A stretch of 64,000 bases of DNA from Lysobacter alkalisoli (GCF_006547045.1 NZ_CP041242.1:2056001-2120000), one strand, 5' to 3'. Counted from the stretch's first letter, positions 51,925 to 62,049 are shown. Translations and numbers: made by a program. The notes: generated by a model not told the origin, from the sequence alone.

Positions 51925-52218
51925 TCAGACCAGGAGCGAGGCGTACTCCGGGCGCCGTTTGGACCAGGCCTCGGCGTATGAGCACTGGGTGCGAACCTTC
52001 AGCCCCGCTTCGCGGGCGTATTCGAAGGCGGCACGGACCAGGCGGCTGGCGATGCCGCGCCCGCCAATGGGCTCCGGCACCCAGGTGTGGGTCACGACCA
52101 TCGTCCGGCCATCCATCTGGTAGTCCAGGTAGGCCTTGGCACCATCGACCGTGGTGGCGAAACGATGGACGGCGACGTCATGGTGTATCTCAGGCGTGGG
52201 GGATTCTTGTTCGGTCAT
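51925..52218 (-). CDS. Small GNAT-fold acetyltransferase (COG2388 type)
   Basis: A 97-residue protein with the short GNAT pattern of the COG2388/YjdJ group: HHDVAVHRFATTVDGAKAYL, then VVTHTWVPEPIGGRGIASRL (acetyl-CoA pyrophosphate loop) and AREAGLKVRTQCSYAEAW. The ATG at 52218 follows AAGGAG by seven bases. A longer upstream frame is rejected. Substrate unknown. Confidence 0.88.
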   Translation of the reverse strand: MTEQESPTPEIHHDVAVHRFATTVDGAKAYLDYQMDGRTMVVTHTWVPEPIGGRGIASRLVRAAFEYAREAGLKVRTQCSYAEAWSKRRPEYASLLV

Positions 52219-52542
52219 GCAGCAACTCCTTGGGTCGAAACGCCCGTAAGCCGGGGCCCCTTCGGACATGCCATTGGCAGCGGGGGGCACGAAGCCGGCC
52301 ATTCGGAACAGGTGCCGGTTGCCCGGCGGCCGTGCCCCAAGTATGGCCGGATCACGAAAAAACGCATCCCCCATATCCCGTATGCCTGAAGCCAGCCAAA
52401 GGCCGCCGTCTGGCCTGGGACACGACCACAAATGACATATCACGTCACATTTCGTGGCCGATCCGCATCACAAGAAACGTTGTCTAGGCTGGCACGGTAT
52501 ATGCGTGGCTTCGCATTGCCGCCGAATGAGGGGGAACCCGCG
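52219..52542 (+). other. 324-bp region without a recognised gene
   Basis: Between divergent starts. Apart from a sigma-54-like element at 52489-52505, I see a GC-rich imperfect palindrome around 52290-52330 and an otherwise AT-richer stretch near 52430-52460. No ORF here has coding character. Confidence 0.4.
52489..52505 (+). promoter_or_regulatory. Candidate sigma-54 promoter
   Basis: CTGGCACGGTATATGCG fits the -24/-12 consensus YTGGCACGrNNNTTGCW closely: the GG (52491-52492) and GC (52503-52504) are separated by the required 10 bp. Only the first T of TTGC and the final W differ. It would start RNA about 25 bp before the ATG at 52543. Confidence 0.45.
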
Positions 52543-52740
52543 ATGACCAGCAACCAGATTGCCCTGATCCGCTCCGCCAGCGACTCGATCCTGATCGACC
52601 GCCTGTTCGCCATGGCCCGCAGCGAAAGCGCAGACAACGACGAACTCGCCATCATCGACGCCGAGGTCTACGAGCGCTTTGCCAGTTCCTACGAGCAGCC
52701 GCTCGACGAAATGGCCGCCGGGAACCACCTGATCGCCTAG
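52543..52740 (+). CDS. Small hypothetical protein
   Basis: A 65-residue soluble, acidic protein starting at an ATG with a GAGGGGG ribosome site. It looks fully helical (IALIRSASDSILIDRLFAMA, IIDAEVYERFASSYEQPLDE). No family recognised. A possible sigma-54 promoter lies upstream. It is convergent with the rhomboid gene. An extended start upstream is rejected since it would precede the promoter and the ribosome site. Confidence 0.6.
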   Translation: MTSNQIALIRSASDSILIDRLFAMARSESADNDELAIIDAEVYERFASSYEQPLDEMAAGNHLIA

Positions 52741-52762
52741 CCGGTGGGGCCTGCAGTCGCGT

Positions 52763-53368
52763 CTACCTGAACGACGGGTTGGCCAGCTGCGCCAGGAAAT
52801 GGCTGCCCACCCGCGGCTCCATCAGCAGCATGAACAGTACGCCGTAGATCGCGCCGGACAGGTGCGCGCTGTGGTTGACGTTATCGCCGCCGCGCCGGTC
52901 CATCCAGAACGAGTACGCGACATAGGCCACCGCATAGACGATCGCCGGCATCGGCAGGAAGAACACGAAGATCAACGACCACGGCGACAGCAGGATGAAG
53001 GCGAACAGCACCGCCGATACCGCACCCGACGCGCCCAGGCTGCGATAGTGCGGATCATGCCGGTGGCGCAGGTAGGTCGGTAGGATCGAGATCACGATCG
53101 CCGACAGGTAGAACAGCACGAAGCCGACCGGCCCGATCCACTGCGACATCACCTGCTCGATCAGGCGGCCGAAGAAGAACAGCGTGATCATGTTGAACAG
53201 CAGGTGCTGCCAGTCGGCATGGATGAAGCCATAGGTGACCAGCCGGTCGTACTGGCGATGGCGATCGATCGCCGGCGGCCACAGGATCATCCGCTCCAAC
53301 AGCCGCGGTTTCTCGAACGCCTGCCAGGACACCAGCACGGTGATCGCGATCAAAACGTAGGTCAGCAT
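52763..53368 (-). CDS. Rhomboid family intramembrane serine protease
   Basis: A 201-residue membrane protein with six helices. The catalytic dyad is visible: S114 in GASGAVSAV and H169 in NVNHSAHLSGAIYG. The HADWQHLLFNM segment with the conserved His and Asn (about 50-59) is also present. Rhomboids cut membrane-anchored proteins; the substrate here is unknown. Confidence 0.92.
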   Translation of the reverse strand: MLTYVLIAITVLVSWQAFEKPRLLERMILWPPAIDRHRQYDRLVTYGFIHADWQHLLFNMITLFFFGRLIEQVMSQWIGPVGFVLFYLSAIVISILPTYLRHRHDPHYRSLGASGAVSAVLFAFILLSPWSLIFVFFLPMPAIVYAVAYVAYSFWMDRRGGDNVNHSAHLSGAIYGVLFMLLMEPRVGSHFLAQLANPSFR

Positions 53369-53488
53369 CGGTTCTCGCTATCGGATCGGTGGGCTACGGT
53401 TCTGCCCTTCGCACCCGGAAAGCCGGAAGGAGCCAGGACATGAAGCGGCAAGCCTACCCGATGCTGCCGGGCGATGGGATGGCGATGC

Positions 53489-54265
53489 CTATTCGGCCTC
53501 GACCGCCACGCTGCCTGGCACCTCTTCCACCTCCAGCTCGTAGCGGAAGTTCTGCATCATTTCGCGCGGGCCGTGGCGGTAGCCGGCGGCGATTGCGAGC
53601 TGGTAACTCCCTGGGGGCAGCGGCTTGAGCATCAGCCAGTAACCGTCGCTGGCCGCCGGTCCGGGCTGGCCCGGGCCGCCCGCGAAACAGCCACCGGATG
53701 CGACCCGCATGCGGGCGAGTTCACCCAGCGGGCGTCCATCGATCAGCACCAGACCGGACATGACGTGGTCGGCCGCCTCGGCGGCGATGCGCTGCATGTC
53801 GTCGCAGGAACGGCGTCCGTCCGGTGAACCCGGCGGCGGTTGCTCGCCCTCCAGCCAGTTGATCACGGGAACCAGCAGGTACTTGTCGGCCGGGACCCGG
53901 CACTTGCGGACCGCATCGAACCGGCCATCGGTGCCGGCCAGGAACCACACCGGCCCGTCCTGGTGCAGTCCGCACTGGCTGCCGTCGCGTGCCTCGAAAG
54001 GCCGCTCGCCGGTCGGGAACCGGCCTGCCCACTGCCACCACCGGATCGTCCACTCGGCCTGGCTTTCGCCCGCCACGTCGATCACCCCGGGCAACCAGTA
54101 GCCATCGAGCGTTCTCGCCTCGGGCTCGGCCGCGGGGGCTTCGTTCGCATCGATCAGTCCCAGTTCCTTGCCGGCATCCTGGATCTCCCGGCAACCGGCC
54201 ATCAGCACGACGCCCGCAAGGCACGCCATGCCGAGCATCCACCTGCAGCGCGCAGTCGGCACCAT
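53489..54265 (-). CDS. Lipoprotein of unknown function, Trp/Cys-rich
   Basis: A 258-residue protein with lipobox LAGVVLMAGC near residue 24. The body has WWQWAGRFPTGERPF, GSQCGLHQDGPVWFLAGTDG, KCRVPADKYLLVPVINWLEG, and SCDDMQRIAAEA. I have the impression of a widespread uncharacterised secreted family with the pattern W.W..., CG..Q.GPVWFL.G, C.VP....L.PV.N, but cannot name a domain. The ATG at 54265 follows AAGGGGGG. The C-terminal part (PLPPGSYQLAIAAGYRHGPR) suggests a beta-sandwich. Confidence 0.72.
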   Translation of the reverse strand: MVPTARCRWMLGMACLAGVVLMAGCREIQDAGKELGLIDANEAPAAEPEARTLDGYWLPGVIDVAGESQAEWTIRWWQWAGRFPTGERPFEARDGSQCGLHQDGPVWFLAGTDGRFDAVRKCRVPADKYLLVPVINWLEGEQPPPGSPDGRRSCDDMQRIAAEAADHVMSGLVLIDGRPLGELARMRVASGGCFAGGPGQPGPAASDGYWLMLKPLPPGSYQLAIAAGYRHGPREMMQNFRYELEVEEVPGSVAVEAE

Positions 54266-54511
54266 GTCAGCCCCCCTTCTCATCGACGCTGTCCCCCTGA
54301 TGGGACCTGATCATCGCACGACAGCCCGCGACGGGGTTGGATGCCTGCCTCCATTTGAAAAGGAGATCACGGTTTGATTCGGGTCGTCAGCTGCGGATGC
54401 GGATCGGACTGCTGACAGTATCTGTCGGCAGGATCGTGTTTCCGGCCGGGATCGGTGCAGAGCCTCCGCTACCATGTGGCGCTTCACCGACTCGCAGAAC
54501 AGAGCCGCACG

Positions 54512-56317
54512 ATGAACCCCGTCCGCCCGACCGCCCTTCTCCTCGCCCTGTCGCTTGCCGCCACCCTGGCCGGCCCGCGGGCCGTAACTGCCAGCGAGCT
54601 GACCACCGTCTCCGAACGCAGCGGGTTCATGAAGACCGGGCGCTACGACGAGGTGATCGCGCTGTGCGATGCGTTCGCTGCCCGCTATCCGGACGCGGTG
54701 CGCTGCGAGACCTTCGGCACCACGCCGGAGGGGCGGCCGATGAAGCTGCTGGTGGTTTCGCGGATGGGCGCTTTCACACCGGAAGCGGCCCGTAGCAAGG
54801 GCCTGCCGGTGACCCTGATCCAGGGCGGCATCCATGCCGGCGAAATCGATGGCAAGGACGCCGGCTTCCTGGCGCTGCGCGAACTCCTCGATGGCGACGA
54901 CGCAACCGGGATGCAGGAGGGCATCCTTGAAAACCAGGTAATGCTGTTCGTGCCGGTGTTCAACGTCGACGGCCACGAGCGCTTCAAGGCCTGGAACCGG
55001 CCCAACCAGCGCGGCCCGGAGGAGATGGGCTGGCGCACCACCGCGCAGAACTACAACCTCAATCGCGACTACGCCAAGGCCGACACCCCCGAGATGCGCG
55101 CCCTGCTGGCGCTGTACAACGCCTGGGACCCGCTCGCCTACATCGACCTGCACGCCACCGATGGCGCCCAGTTCGAACACGACATCTCGATCATGGTCGA
55201 ACCGCTCAATGCCGGCGACCAGGCCCTGCGCGAAGTCGGCCGCAGCTTCCGCGACGGCGTGATCGCAAGCCTGGCCGAACACGGCTCGCTGCCGCTGCCG
55301 TTCTATCCGTCCTTCGTCGAATACGACAACCCGGCCTCCGGCTTCGAGGACGGTGTTGCGCCGCCACGTTTCTCGCACGGCTACGCACTGACCCGCAACC
55401 GGCTCGGCATGCTGGTCGAGACACACTCCTGGCGCACCTATCCCGAGCGCGTGCGCTCGACCCGCAACACCATCATTGCCGTGCTGGAGATGATCGCCAC
55501 GCATGGCCGTGAATGGCAGGCCGTCGCCCGGGCCGCCGATGGCCGGGCCGTTGCCCTGCCCGGCCATCCGGTGCCGCTGGACTACAAGGCCACCGACAAG
55601 GCCCGCACGATCGAGTTCCGCGGTTACGCGTATACGCGCACGCCATCCGAGGTCTCCGGTGCGCTGATGACACGCTACGACGAATCCGTCCCGCAGGTGT
55701 GGAAGGTGCCGTTGCGCGACGAGATCGTGCCCGGCCGCGTGATCGCTGCCCCGCGTGCCGGCTATATCGTTCCGGCCGCGCATGCGGACCGGATAGCGGA
55801 ACGGCTGTCCGTGCACGGGTTGCGCTTCTCGCGCATCGGCACGGCACTTTCCGGGATGGAAGTGGAAACCTTCCGCGCCACGTCGAGCCGCTTCGCCGGG
55901 CAGTCGCTCGAAGGCAGCCAGCGGCTCGACATCGAAGGCGAATGGAAACCCGAGACCCGCGACATCGCCGCCGGTGCGCTGTTCGTGCCCGCCGCCCAGG
56001 CCGGCATGCGCCTGGTGATGGCGCTGCTGGAGCCACAGGCACCGGATTCGCTGGCGGCCTGGGGGCTGTTCAACAACGCCTTCGAGCGCAAGGAGTACAT
56101 GGAGGACTATGTCGCCGAGGAGGTCGCCCGCGAAATGCTGGCCAACGACCCGGCTGTCCGCGCCGAATTCGAGCAGCGTCTGCGCGATGACGAGAGCTTC
56201 GCGGGGGATCCGCGCGCACGGCTGGAATTCTTCTATCGCCGCCATGAATCCTGGGACGACCGTTTCGGCCTGTATCCGGTGATGCGGGTCGACCACCAGC
56301 CGGGCACCGCACGATAA
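54512..56317 (+). CDS. M14 family zinc carboxypeptidase
   Basis: A 601-residue secreted peptidase: signal peptide (TALLLALSLAATLAG), catalytic domain with zinc ligands H108 and E111 in GGIHAGEIDG, third ligand H214 in YIDLHATDG, RDYAKADTPEM loop, and the general-base Glu E303 in MLVETHSWRTYPERV. A C-terminal domain of about 250 residues of unknown role follows. Longer than classic carboxypeptidases (about 300), like other M14 proteins of gliding or soil bacteria. Confidence 0.9.
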   Translation: MNPVRPTALLLALSLAATLAGPRAVTASELTTVSERSGFMKTGRYDEVIALCDAFAARYPDAVRCETFGTTPEGRPMKLLVVSRMGAFTPEAARSKGLPVTLIQGGIHAGEIDGKDAGFLALRELLDGDDATGMQEGILENQVMLFVPVFNVDGHERFKAWNRPNQRGPEEMGWRTTAQNYNLNRDYAKADTPEMRALLALYNAWDPLAYIDLHATDGAQFEHDISIMVEPLNAGDQALREVGRSFRDGVIASLAEHGSLPLPFYPSFVEYDNPASGFEDGVAPPRFSHGYALTRNRLGMLVETHSWRTYPERVRSTRNTIIAVLEMIATHGREWQAVARAADGRAVALPGHPVPLDYKATDKARTIEFRGYAYTRTPSEVSGALMTRYDESVPQVWKVPLRDEIVPGRVIAAPRAGYIVPAAHADRIAERLSVHGLRFSRIGTALSGMEVETFRATSSRFAGQSLEGSQRLDIEGEWKPETRDIAAGALFVPAAQAGMRLVMALLEPQAPDSLAAWGLFNNAFERKEYMEDYVAEEVAREMLANDPAVRAEFEQRLRDDESFAGDPRARLEFFYRRHESWDDRFGLYPVMRVDHQPGTAR

Positions 56318-56382
56318 CGCGACCACAACAATTCCCGCGGGATACTGGCGCGCCAGCCACATACCCATCTCCTGGAGCCTCC

Positions 56383-57441
56383 ATGTCCCGCCTTCATGTC
56401 GCTACCCTGCCCGCCTCACTGCTTTGCGCGACTCTGCTTTGCGCGATGCTCGCCGCCTGCGGGTCGGGCACGCCGACCGGCAACGCCGGCGATACGCCGG
56501 AGACAACCGAAGCCACAAGCGCCAGCATCACCGGCACCGTGGTCTATCGCGAGCGGATGATGCTGCCGCCCGGCTCGCGGCTGCAGGTCCAGCTGGTCGA
56601 CACCCTGCTGGCCGACACACCGCGGGCGGTCGTGGCCGAAACCACGGTCGAGGATGCCGGCGCCTCGCCCATTGCCTTCACGCTCGACTACGACCCGGCA
56701 AGCATCCGCGACAACGGCATGTACGGCCTGCATGCCTCGCTGTACGGCCCCGACAACCGCCTGATGTTCGTGACCGACACCCGCCATGCGGTGGCACCGG
56801 GCAGCGAGGCCCCGGTGGAGCTGTTGATGCGGCAGGTCCCGGCGGGCGAGGTCGCGACGCCGTCCGGACCGTCGGCCGACATCCGGCGCAGCCATTGGCA
56901 GTGCGGCGAACTGCGCGTGGACAGCAGCTTCGACCCGGCGATCGATGCGACGACACTGTCCTGGTCGGGCCGCACCCTGGTGCTGCCGCAGACGGTGACC
57001 GCCTCCGGCGAGCGCTATGCCGACGAGCATGGCAACGAATTCCGCAGCAAGGGCGATTCCGCGATGCTGACGCTGTCGGGTCGTCCGCAGGTGCAATGCA
57101 CCTCCGCGGACTCGCCCTCGCCCTGGACGGAGGCGGCCGAACGCGGGATCGCCTTCCGCGCTGCCGGCAACGAGCCGGGCTGGTGGGTCGAGGTCGGCAG
57201 CGGTGCGGCACCGGCAATGAATGCCGTGCTCGACTATGGCGAACGCAGCCTGGAGATCGCCCGCGCCCAGCCGGGCGGCAACGGGTATTCCGGCTCCACC
57301 GCCGATGGCGTCGCCGTCAGGCTGTCGATAGAGCGCCGCGCCTGCGAGGACGGCATGAGCGGCGAGGCCTTCGACGCCCGCGCCGAACTCAGGGTGGGCG
57401 ACAACACCTATACCGGTTGCGGAGCGTTCCTGCGGGATTGA
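56383..57441 (+). CDS. Lipoprotein with YbaY, MliC-like and COG3650 domains
   Basis: A 352-residue lipoprotein (lipobox LAAC, Cys26). Residues 45-155 match YbaY (SITGTVVYRERMMLPPGSRL, YDPASIRDNGMYGLHASLY). About 165-245 resemble the lysozyme inhibitor MliC (HWQCGELRVDSSFD, SASGERYAD-like TASGERYADEHGNEF, VQCT with a Cys pair). About 250-352 resemble COG3650 (GIAFRAAGNEPGWWVEVGSG, CEDGMSGEAFDARAELRVG). If the middle domain works it would protect peptidoglycan from C-type lysozyme. It follows the M14 gene by 65 bp. Confidence 0.8.
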   Translation: MSRLHVATLPASLLCATLLCAMLAACGSGTPTGNAGDTPETTEATSASITGTVVYRERMMLPPGSRLQVQLVDTLLADTPRAVVAETTVEDAGASPIAFTLDYDPASIRDNGMYGLHASLYGPDNRLMFVTDTRHAVAPGSEAPVELLMRQVPAGEVATPSGPSADIRRSHWQCGELRVDSSFDPAIDATTLSWSGRTLVLPQTVTASGERYADEHGNEFRSKGDSAMLTLSGRPQVQCTSADSPSPWTEAAERGIAFRAAGNEPGWWVEVGSGAAPAMNAVLDYGERSLEIARAQPGGNGYSGSTADGVAVRLSIERRACEDGMSGEAFDARAELRVGDNTYTGCGAFLRD

Positions 57442-57470
57442 TCGGCGCCAGCCTGGCCAGGCCGACAGGC

Positions 57471-58058
57471 TCAGTCGCGCAGCGTCCAGCGCCCCAGCTC
57501 GGTGTAGGCGAATTGTTGCCGCATGTCGCTCTGCAGCAGGCTGAAGGCGGCAACGCGCCAGGCGACCGGCAACGGGAGCGCGGTGTCGGGCCAACGACGC
57601 GCCGCATCACGGACCACGGTCACATGCGGTGTCAGTTGTTTCCCTGAAAGCGTGCGTATCGATTCGCGGGCCAGCGCCAGGCCCAATCCATCCCACAGTG
57701 CCCGCAGCCCGTCGGGCATGACAGCGCACCCCAGCCAGCACGGTGCCGAGCGGATCGGAAAACTGCCGGCCCGGTCGAGCACCAGGTCGAAGGCCGGAAT
57801 CCGGATACGCTCCGCTGCCCTGCATGCCGCGTCGACGACCCGGCGACAGTCTTCCGGATGCTCGCCGAGGAATTGCAGGGTCAGGTGATAACGATGCGGC
57901 TGGATCCTGCGTCCGCCGCTGTCGAACCCGGCATCCAGGCGCCGGGCCACGGCATCGATACCGGCACGGACGGCAGCCTCCGGCCAGAGGGCGAAAAACA
58001 GGCGATAGCGCGGGGTGCTGTCGGTCCGGTCGAAACCGGCGAGATCGAGTTGCTGCAT
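57471..58058 (-). CDS. thpR: RNA 2',3'-cyclic phosphodiesterase ThpR
   Basis: A 195-residue 2H phosphoesterase. The two HxTx motifs are HLTL at 58-61 and HVTV at 145-148, inside YHLTLQFLG and TPHVTVVRDA, the diagnostic pair of LigT/ThpR. It opens 2',3'-cyclic phosphates to 2'-phosphates. It is convergent with the lipoprotein gene. Confidence 0.92.
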   Translation of the reverse strand: MQQLDLAGFDRTDSTPRYRLFFALWPEAAVRAGIDAVARRLDAGFDSGGRRIQPHRYHLTLQFLGEHPEDCRRVVDAACRAAERIRIPAFDLVLDRAGSFPIRSAPCWLGCAVMPDGLRALWDGLGLALARESIRTLSGKQLTPHVTVVRDAARRWPDTALPLPVAWRVAAFSLLQSDMRQQFAYTELGRWTLRD

Positions 58059-58224
58059 GCCGACAGTCTAGAACCTGTCGAAACCGTCGGTGACGCCACG
58101 GCTCCCTGGCAGCGCAACCCGAAGCCGCCCCGATATCACGGCGCGACGGATCGCACGGCTCCTTTGCCGACGGTTGATCCCGATCAAGCCCGCACCCGCG
58201 ATCACGTGATCCGATGGCCACGCC

Positions 58225-58293
58225 TTGACACCCCGGACGGTCGGGACAAAGATTGGACCAGTTGGTCCAACCAGTCAGTAAGACCAATCGGTC
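58225..58293 (+). promoter_or_regulatory. Promoter and TetR-type operators
   Basis: TTGACA (58225-58230) is followed 17 bp later by AAAGAT, a poor -10. Overlapping the expected RNA start is the palindrome TTGGACCA-GT-TGGTCCAA (58253-58270). A second, related site GACCAATCGGTC lies at 58282-58293. Both are just upstream of tetR, pointing to autoregulation. A further perfect palindrome GATCACGTGATC is at 58200-58211. Confidence 0.65.
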
Positions 58294-58311
58294 AAGACCA
58301 CGAGACAGCCC

Positions 58312-58932
58312 ATGCCCCGCCCCCGCTTCCACAAACTCGACCTCCAGCGCCGCGAACAGATCCTCGAGATCGCCGGCGAGGAGTTCGCCACGCACGGCTA
58401 CGACCAGGCGTCGCTCAACCGCATCATCGAACGCCTGGGGCTGAGCAAGGGCCAGTTCTATTACTACTTCGACGACAAGATCGACCTGTTCCAGGCGGTC
58501 ATGGACTGGGCCTGGGCGCTCGGCGTGCCGGAGGAGATCGGCGACTTCAGCCACCTGCAGGCCGATACCTTCTGGCCCACCCTGGAGCGGCTGTCGGAAC
58601 GTTCACGCGCGCTGCTGCGCGAGCGGCCATGGTACGTCGGCGTCTGGCGCCCGCTGTACCACCCGCCGGCCGATCCGCGGGCACGCCAGGTCGCGCAGGA
58701 AAAGATCGAGCAGGTCGACGCGATCCGCATCACCTTCATGCGCCACGGGCAGAAGATCGGCTGCATCCGCGACGACATGCCCGGGGACCTGCTGATGACC
58801 GCGATCTTCAGCCTGCGCGCGGCCATCGACCGCTGGTTCGTCGACCACTGGGATGAACTGACGGCCGAGCAGCGCGACACCCTGCCGCGGCTGATGCTGG
58901 ACATGTTCCGGCGCATGTTCGAAGAGCCGTGA
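58312..58932 (+). CDS. TetR family regulator of the adjoining ABC exporter
   Basis: A 206-residue repressor with the N-terminal HTH in [29 protein letters not shown] and a C-terminal all-helical ligand domain (FLPVDLF-type helix 4, then [19 protein letters not shown]). It is the first gene of a four-gene run, 4 bp before the ATPase gene, and two palindromic operators lie upstream, so it probably represses the whole operon until its inducer binds. The inducer is unknown. Confidence 0.92.
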   Translation: MPRPRFHKLDLQRREQILEIAGEEFATHGYDQASLNRIIERLGLSKGQFYYYFDDKIDLFQAVMDWAWALGVPEEIGDFSHLQADTFWPTLERLSERSRALLRERPWYVGVWRPLYHPPADPRARQVAQEKIEQVDAIRITFMRHGQKIGCIRDDMPGDLLMTAIFSLRAAIDRWFVDHWDELTAEQRDTLPRLMLDMFRRMFEEP

Positions 58933-58936
58933 TGCC

Positions 58937-59656
58937 ATGTCCCCCGAGCAAGCCACCGCCGCATTCGAGGTCGAGGGCCTCAGCAAGGTCTACACCATGG
59001 GCGAGGTCCGGGTGCAGGCACTGGACGATGTCGACCTCAGCCTGCGCGACGGCGATTTCGTGGTCCTGCTCGGGGCCTCGGGCTCGGGCAAATCGACCCT
59101 GCTCAACCTGCTCGGCGGACTCGACACCCCAAGCAGCGGCCGCATCCTCTACCGCGGCGAGGTGCTCGATGCCGACGACGAGACCGCCCTGACCCGCTAT
59201 CGCCGCCACCATGTCGGCTTCGTGTTCCAGTTCTACAACCTGATCCCGAGCCTGACCGCACGCGAGAACGTGGCCCTGGTGACCGAGATCGTCGACAACC
59301 CGCTCCCGCCCGAGGAGGCGCTGGCGCTGGTCGGCCTCGAGCACCGGCTCGACCACTTTCCCTCGCAGCTTTCCGGCGGCGAGCAGCAACGCGTGGCGAT
59401 CGCGCGCGCGGTGGCCAAGCGCCCGGCGGTGCTGCTATGCGACGAACCGACCGGCGCGCTCGACCTGGCCACCGGCGTGGTGGTGCTCAAGGCGCTGGCG
59501 CAGGTCAACGTGGAAATGGGCACCACGACCCTGGTGATCACCCACAACGCATCGATCGCCGACATGGCCGACGTCGTGCTGCACATGGCCGACGGCCGGA
59601 TCGTTTCCTCCGAGCGCAACACGCGCAAGCGCTCGCCCGACGAGTTGAAGTGGTGA
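58937..59656 (+). CDS. ABC exporter ATPase (MacB/LolD subfamily)
   Basis: A 239-residue ATPase with Walker [10 protein letters not shown] at 46-54, Q-loop [11 protein letters not shown], signature LSGGEQQR at about 145-152 and Walker [12 protein letters not shown]. It belongs to the macrolide-exporter-like group. The permease gene follows 4 bp later. Confidence 0.94.
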   Translation: MSPEQATAAFEVEGLSKVYTMGEVRVQALDDVDLSLRDGDFVVLLGASGSGKSTLLNLLGGLDTPSSGRILYRGEVLDADDETALTRYRRHHVGFVFQFYNLIPSLTARENVALVTEIVDNPLPPEEALALVGLEHRLDHFPSQLSGGEQQRVAIARAVAKRPAVLLCDEPTGALDLATGVVVLKALAQVNVEMGTTTLVITHNASIADMADVVLHMADGRIVSSERNTRKRSPDELKW

Positions 59657-59660
59657 GGCC

Positions 59661-62030
59661 GTGCGCATTTCGGCCCTGAACCGCAAGCTGCTGCGCGACC
59701 TGTGGGCGATGGCGGGCCAGGTACTGGCGATCGCGCTGGTGCTGGCCGCCGGCATGGCCATGTGGGTGATGTACCTGTCGAACTTCCAGTCGCTGCAGCG
59801 CAGCCAGCAGTCGTACTACGAGAACCAGCGCTTCGCCGACGTGTTCGCTTCGCTCAAGCGGGCGCCCGGGTCGCTGGCCGACCGCATCGCCGACATCCCG
59901 GGCGTGGTGCGCGCCGAAACGCGGGTGGTGGCGGACGTGGTGCTCGACGTGCCCGGCCTGCAGGAACCGGCCAGCGGCAGGTTGATCTCGGTGCCCGCGG
60001 ACCGGCGCCCGGCGCTGAACGACCTGTACCTGCGCGAAGGCCGCTGGATCTCGCCCGGCCGTCCTGACGAAGTGCTGGCCAGCGAGGCTTTCACCCAGGC
60101 ACATGGCTTCCACGTTGGCGACCGCTTCGCGGCGATCATCAACGGCCGCAAGCGCACGCTCGACATCGTCGGCATCGTACTGTCGCCGGAGTACGTCTAC
60201 AGCATCCGCCCCGGGGAACTGGTCCCGGACGATCGCCTGTTCGGCGTGTTCTGGATGGAGCGGCGCGCGCTGGCCAACGCCTTCGACATGGAAGGCGGCT
60301 TCAACGACGTCGTCCTGAAGCTGGCGCCGCAGGCACAACCTGACGACGTGATCGCGCGGCTGGACACGCTGCTGGAACGCTACGGTGGCCTCGGCGCGAT
60401 CCCGCGCGCGCTGCAGCCCTCGCACTGGACCCTGGAGTCCGAACTGCAGCAGTTGCGCAGCATGGGTATCGCGGTGCCGGCGATCTTCCTGCTGGTGACC
60501 GCCTTCGTCCTCAACGTCGCCCTCAGCCGCGCGCTGGCGCTGCAGCGGCCCCAGTTGGCCGCGCTCAAGGCATTGGGGTATCGCAACGACGAACTGGCCT
60601 GGCATTACCTGAAATGGGCGCTGGCGATCGCGACGCTCGGCGCGTTGCTGGGCGTGGCCGCCGGCGCCTGGCTCGGCGCGGGCATGACCGACCTCTACGC
60701 GCAGTATTTCAGCTTCCCGCAGACCGACTACCGGGTTTCGCCGGGGGTGGTGCTGGGCGCGATCGCGGTCAGCCTGCTCACGGCGATGGCCGGGGCGTAT
60801 TCGTCGGTGCGCCGCTCGGTCCGCATCCCGCCGGCCGAGGCGATGCGGCCCGAGCCACCCGCGCGCTACCGGCGCAGCATCATCGAGCAACCCGGGCTGC
60901 GCCAGCGGCTGGGCATGGCGATGCGCATGATCCTGCGCAACCTGGAACGGCAGCCGCTGCGTGCGCTGGCTTCGATCACCGGCATCGCGTTCGCCGCCGG
61001 TATCCTGCTGTTCGGGTTCTCGCTGATCGCTTCGACCGAGCGCCTGATCTCGCTGCAGTTCTCGGTCGCCGAGCGGCAGGACGTCACGGTCAACTTCGTC
61101 GAGCCCGCCTCATCCTCCGCCCACCACGCACTTGCGCGGCTGCCCGGCGTCCTCGCGGTGGAACCCCAGCGCACGGTCCCGGCACGCCTGCGCGCCGGCT
61201 TCCGGCACCGGGACCTGGCGATCACCGGGCTGTCCCCGGATGCCCGGCTGCGCCGCATCGTCGACATGGACGGCAAGGCGGTGGCGTTGCCGCCCGATGG
61301 CCTGGTGCTGTCGACGATGCTGGCGCGCGTGCTCGACGTCGTCCCGGGCGACCGCGTGGCGCTGGAGGTCCTGCAGGGCCACCGGCCGCAGCTGGAAGCG
61401 ACCGTCGCCGCGCTGGTCGATGACTCGCTGGGCCTGTCGGCCTACATGGACATCGATGCGGTGCGCCGCATGATGCGCGAAGGCGGCACCCTGTCCGGCG
61501 CGGCGATGAAGATCGACCTCGCGCAGGAGCAGGCCCTGTCGCAGGTGCTGAAGTCGCTGCCGAGCATTGCCGGGGTCGCGATCAAGCGCACCGTGATCGA
61601 GAACTTCCGCGAGACGATGTCGCAGAACATCGGCCTGATGATCACCATCAACGTGCTGTTCGCCGGCATCATCGCCTTCGGCGTGATCTACAACGCCGCG
61701 CGCGTGTCGCTGTCCGAGCGCTCGCGCGAGCTGGCCAGCCTGCGCGTGCTCGGCTTCACCCTCGCCGAGATCTCGCTGATCCTGCTGGGCGAGCTGGTGA
61801 TCCTGACCGCGGTCGCGTTGCCGTTCGGCGCCGTGCTTGGCCATGGCATGGCGCAGGCGATGGTGAAGTCGATCGAAAGCGAGGTCTACCGCTTCCCGCT
61901 GGCCACCACCCCGGCCACCATCGCCTGGTCGGCGCTGGTGGTCATCGCCGCCGCCACCGTATCCGGCCTGATCGTGCGACGCCGCCTCGACCGGCTCGAT
62001 CTGGTCGGCGTCCTGAAAACCCGGGAATGA
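59661..62030 (+). CDS. ABC exporter permease with two FtsX domains
   Basis: A 789-residue permease: N-terminal helix ([20 protein letters not shown]), a periplasmic MacB-like domain, an FtsX domain around 260-380 ([20 protein letters not shown]), a second periplasmic domain, and a second FtsX domain at the C-terminus ([37 protein letters not shown]). The GTG start sits 4 bp after the ATPase stop. The duplicated architecture resembles DevC-like and SalY-like exporters. Confidence 0.92.
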   Translation: MRISALNRKLLRDLWAMAGQVLAIALVLAAGMAMWVMYLSNFQSLQRSQQSYYENQRFADVFASLKRAPGSLADRIADIPGVVRAETRVVADVVLDVPGLQEPASGRLISVPADRRPALNDLYLREGRWISPGRPDEVLASEAFTQAHGFHVGDRFAAIINGRKRTLDIVGIVLSPEYVYSIRPGELVPDDRLFGVFWMERRALANAFDMEGGFNDVVLKLAPQAQPDDVIARLDTLLERYGGLGAIPRALQPSHWTLESELQQLRSMGIAVPAIFLLVTAFVLNVALSRALALQRPQLAALKALGYRNDELAWHYLKWALAIATLGALLGVAAGAWLGAGMTDLYAQYFSFPQTDYRVSPGVVLGAIAVSLLTAMAGAYSSVRRSVRIPPAEAMRPEPPARYRRSIIEQPGLRQRLGMAMRMILRNLERQPLRALASITGIAFAAGILLFGFSLIASTERLISLQFSVAERQDVTVNFVEPASSSAHHALARLPGVLAVEPQRTVPARLRAGFRHRDLAITGLSPDARLRRIVDMDGKAVALPPDGLVLSTMLARVLDVVPGDRVALEVLQGHRPQLEATVAALVDDSLGLSAYMDIDAVRRMMREGGTLSGAAMKIDLAQEQALSQVLKSLPSIAGVAIKRTVIENFRETMSQNIGLMITINVLFAGIIAFGVIYNAARVSLSERSRELASLRVLGFTLAEISLILLGELVILTAVALPFGAVLGHGMAQAMVKSIESEVYRFPLATTPATIAWSALVVIAAATVSGLIVRRRLDRLDLVGVLKTRE

Positions 62031-62049
62031 ACCACGAGGAGTCATCACG

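Noticed and set aside
58200-58211. GATCACGTGATC as the TetR operator
   Set aside because: It lies upstream of the TTGACA box and does not resemble the two TTGGACCA/GACC-type sites that overlap the expected RNA start.
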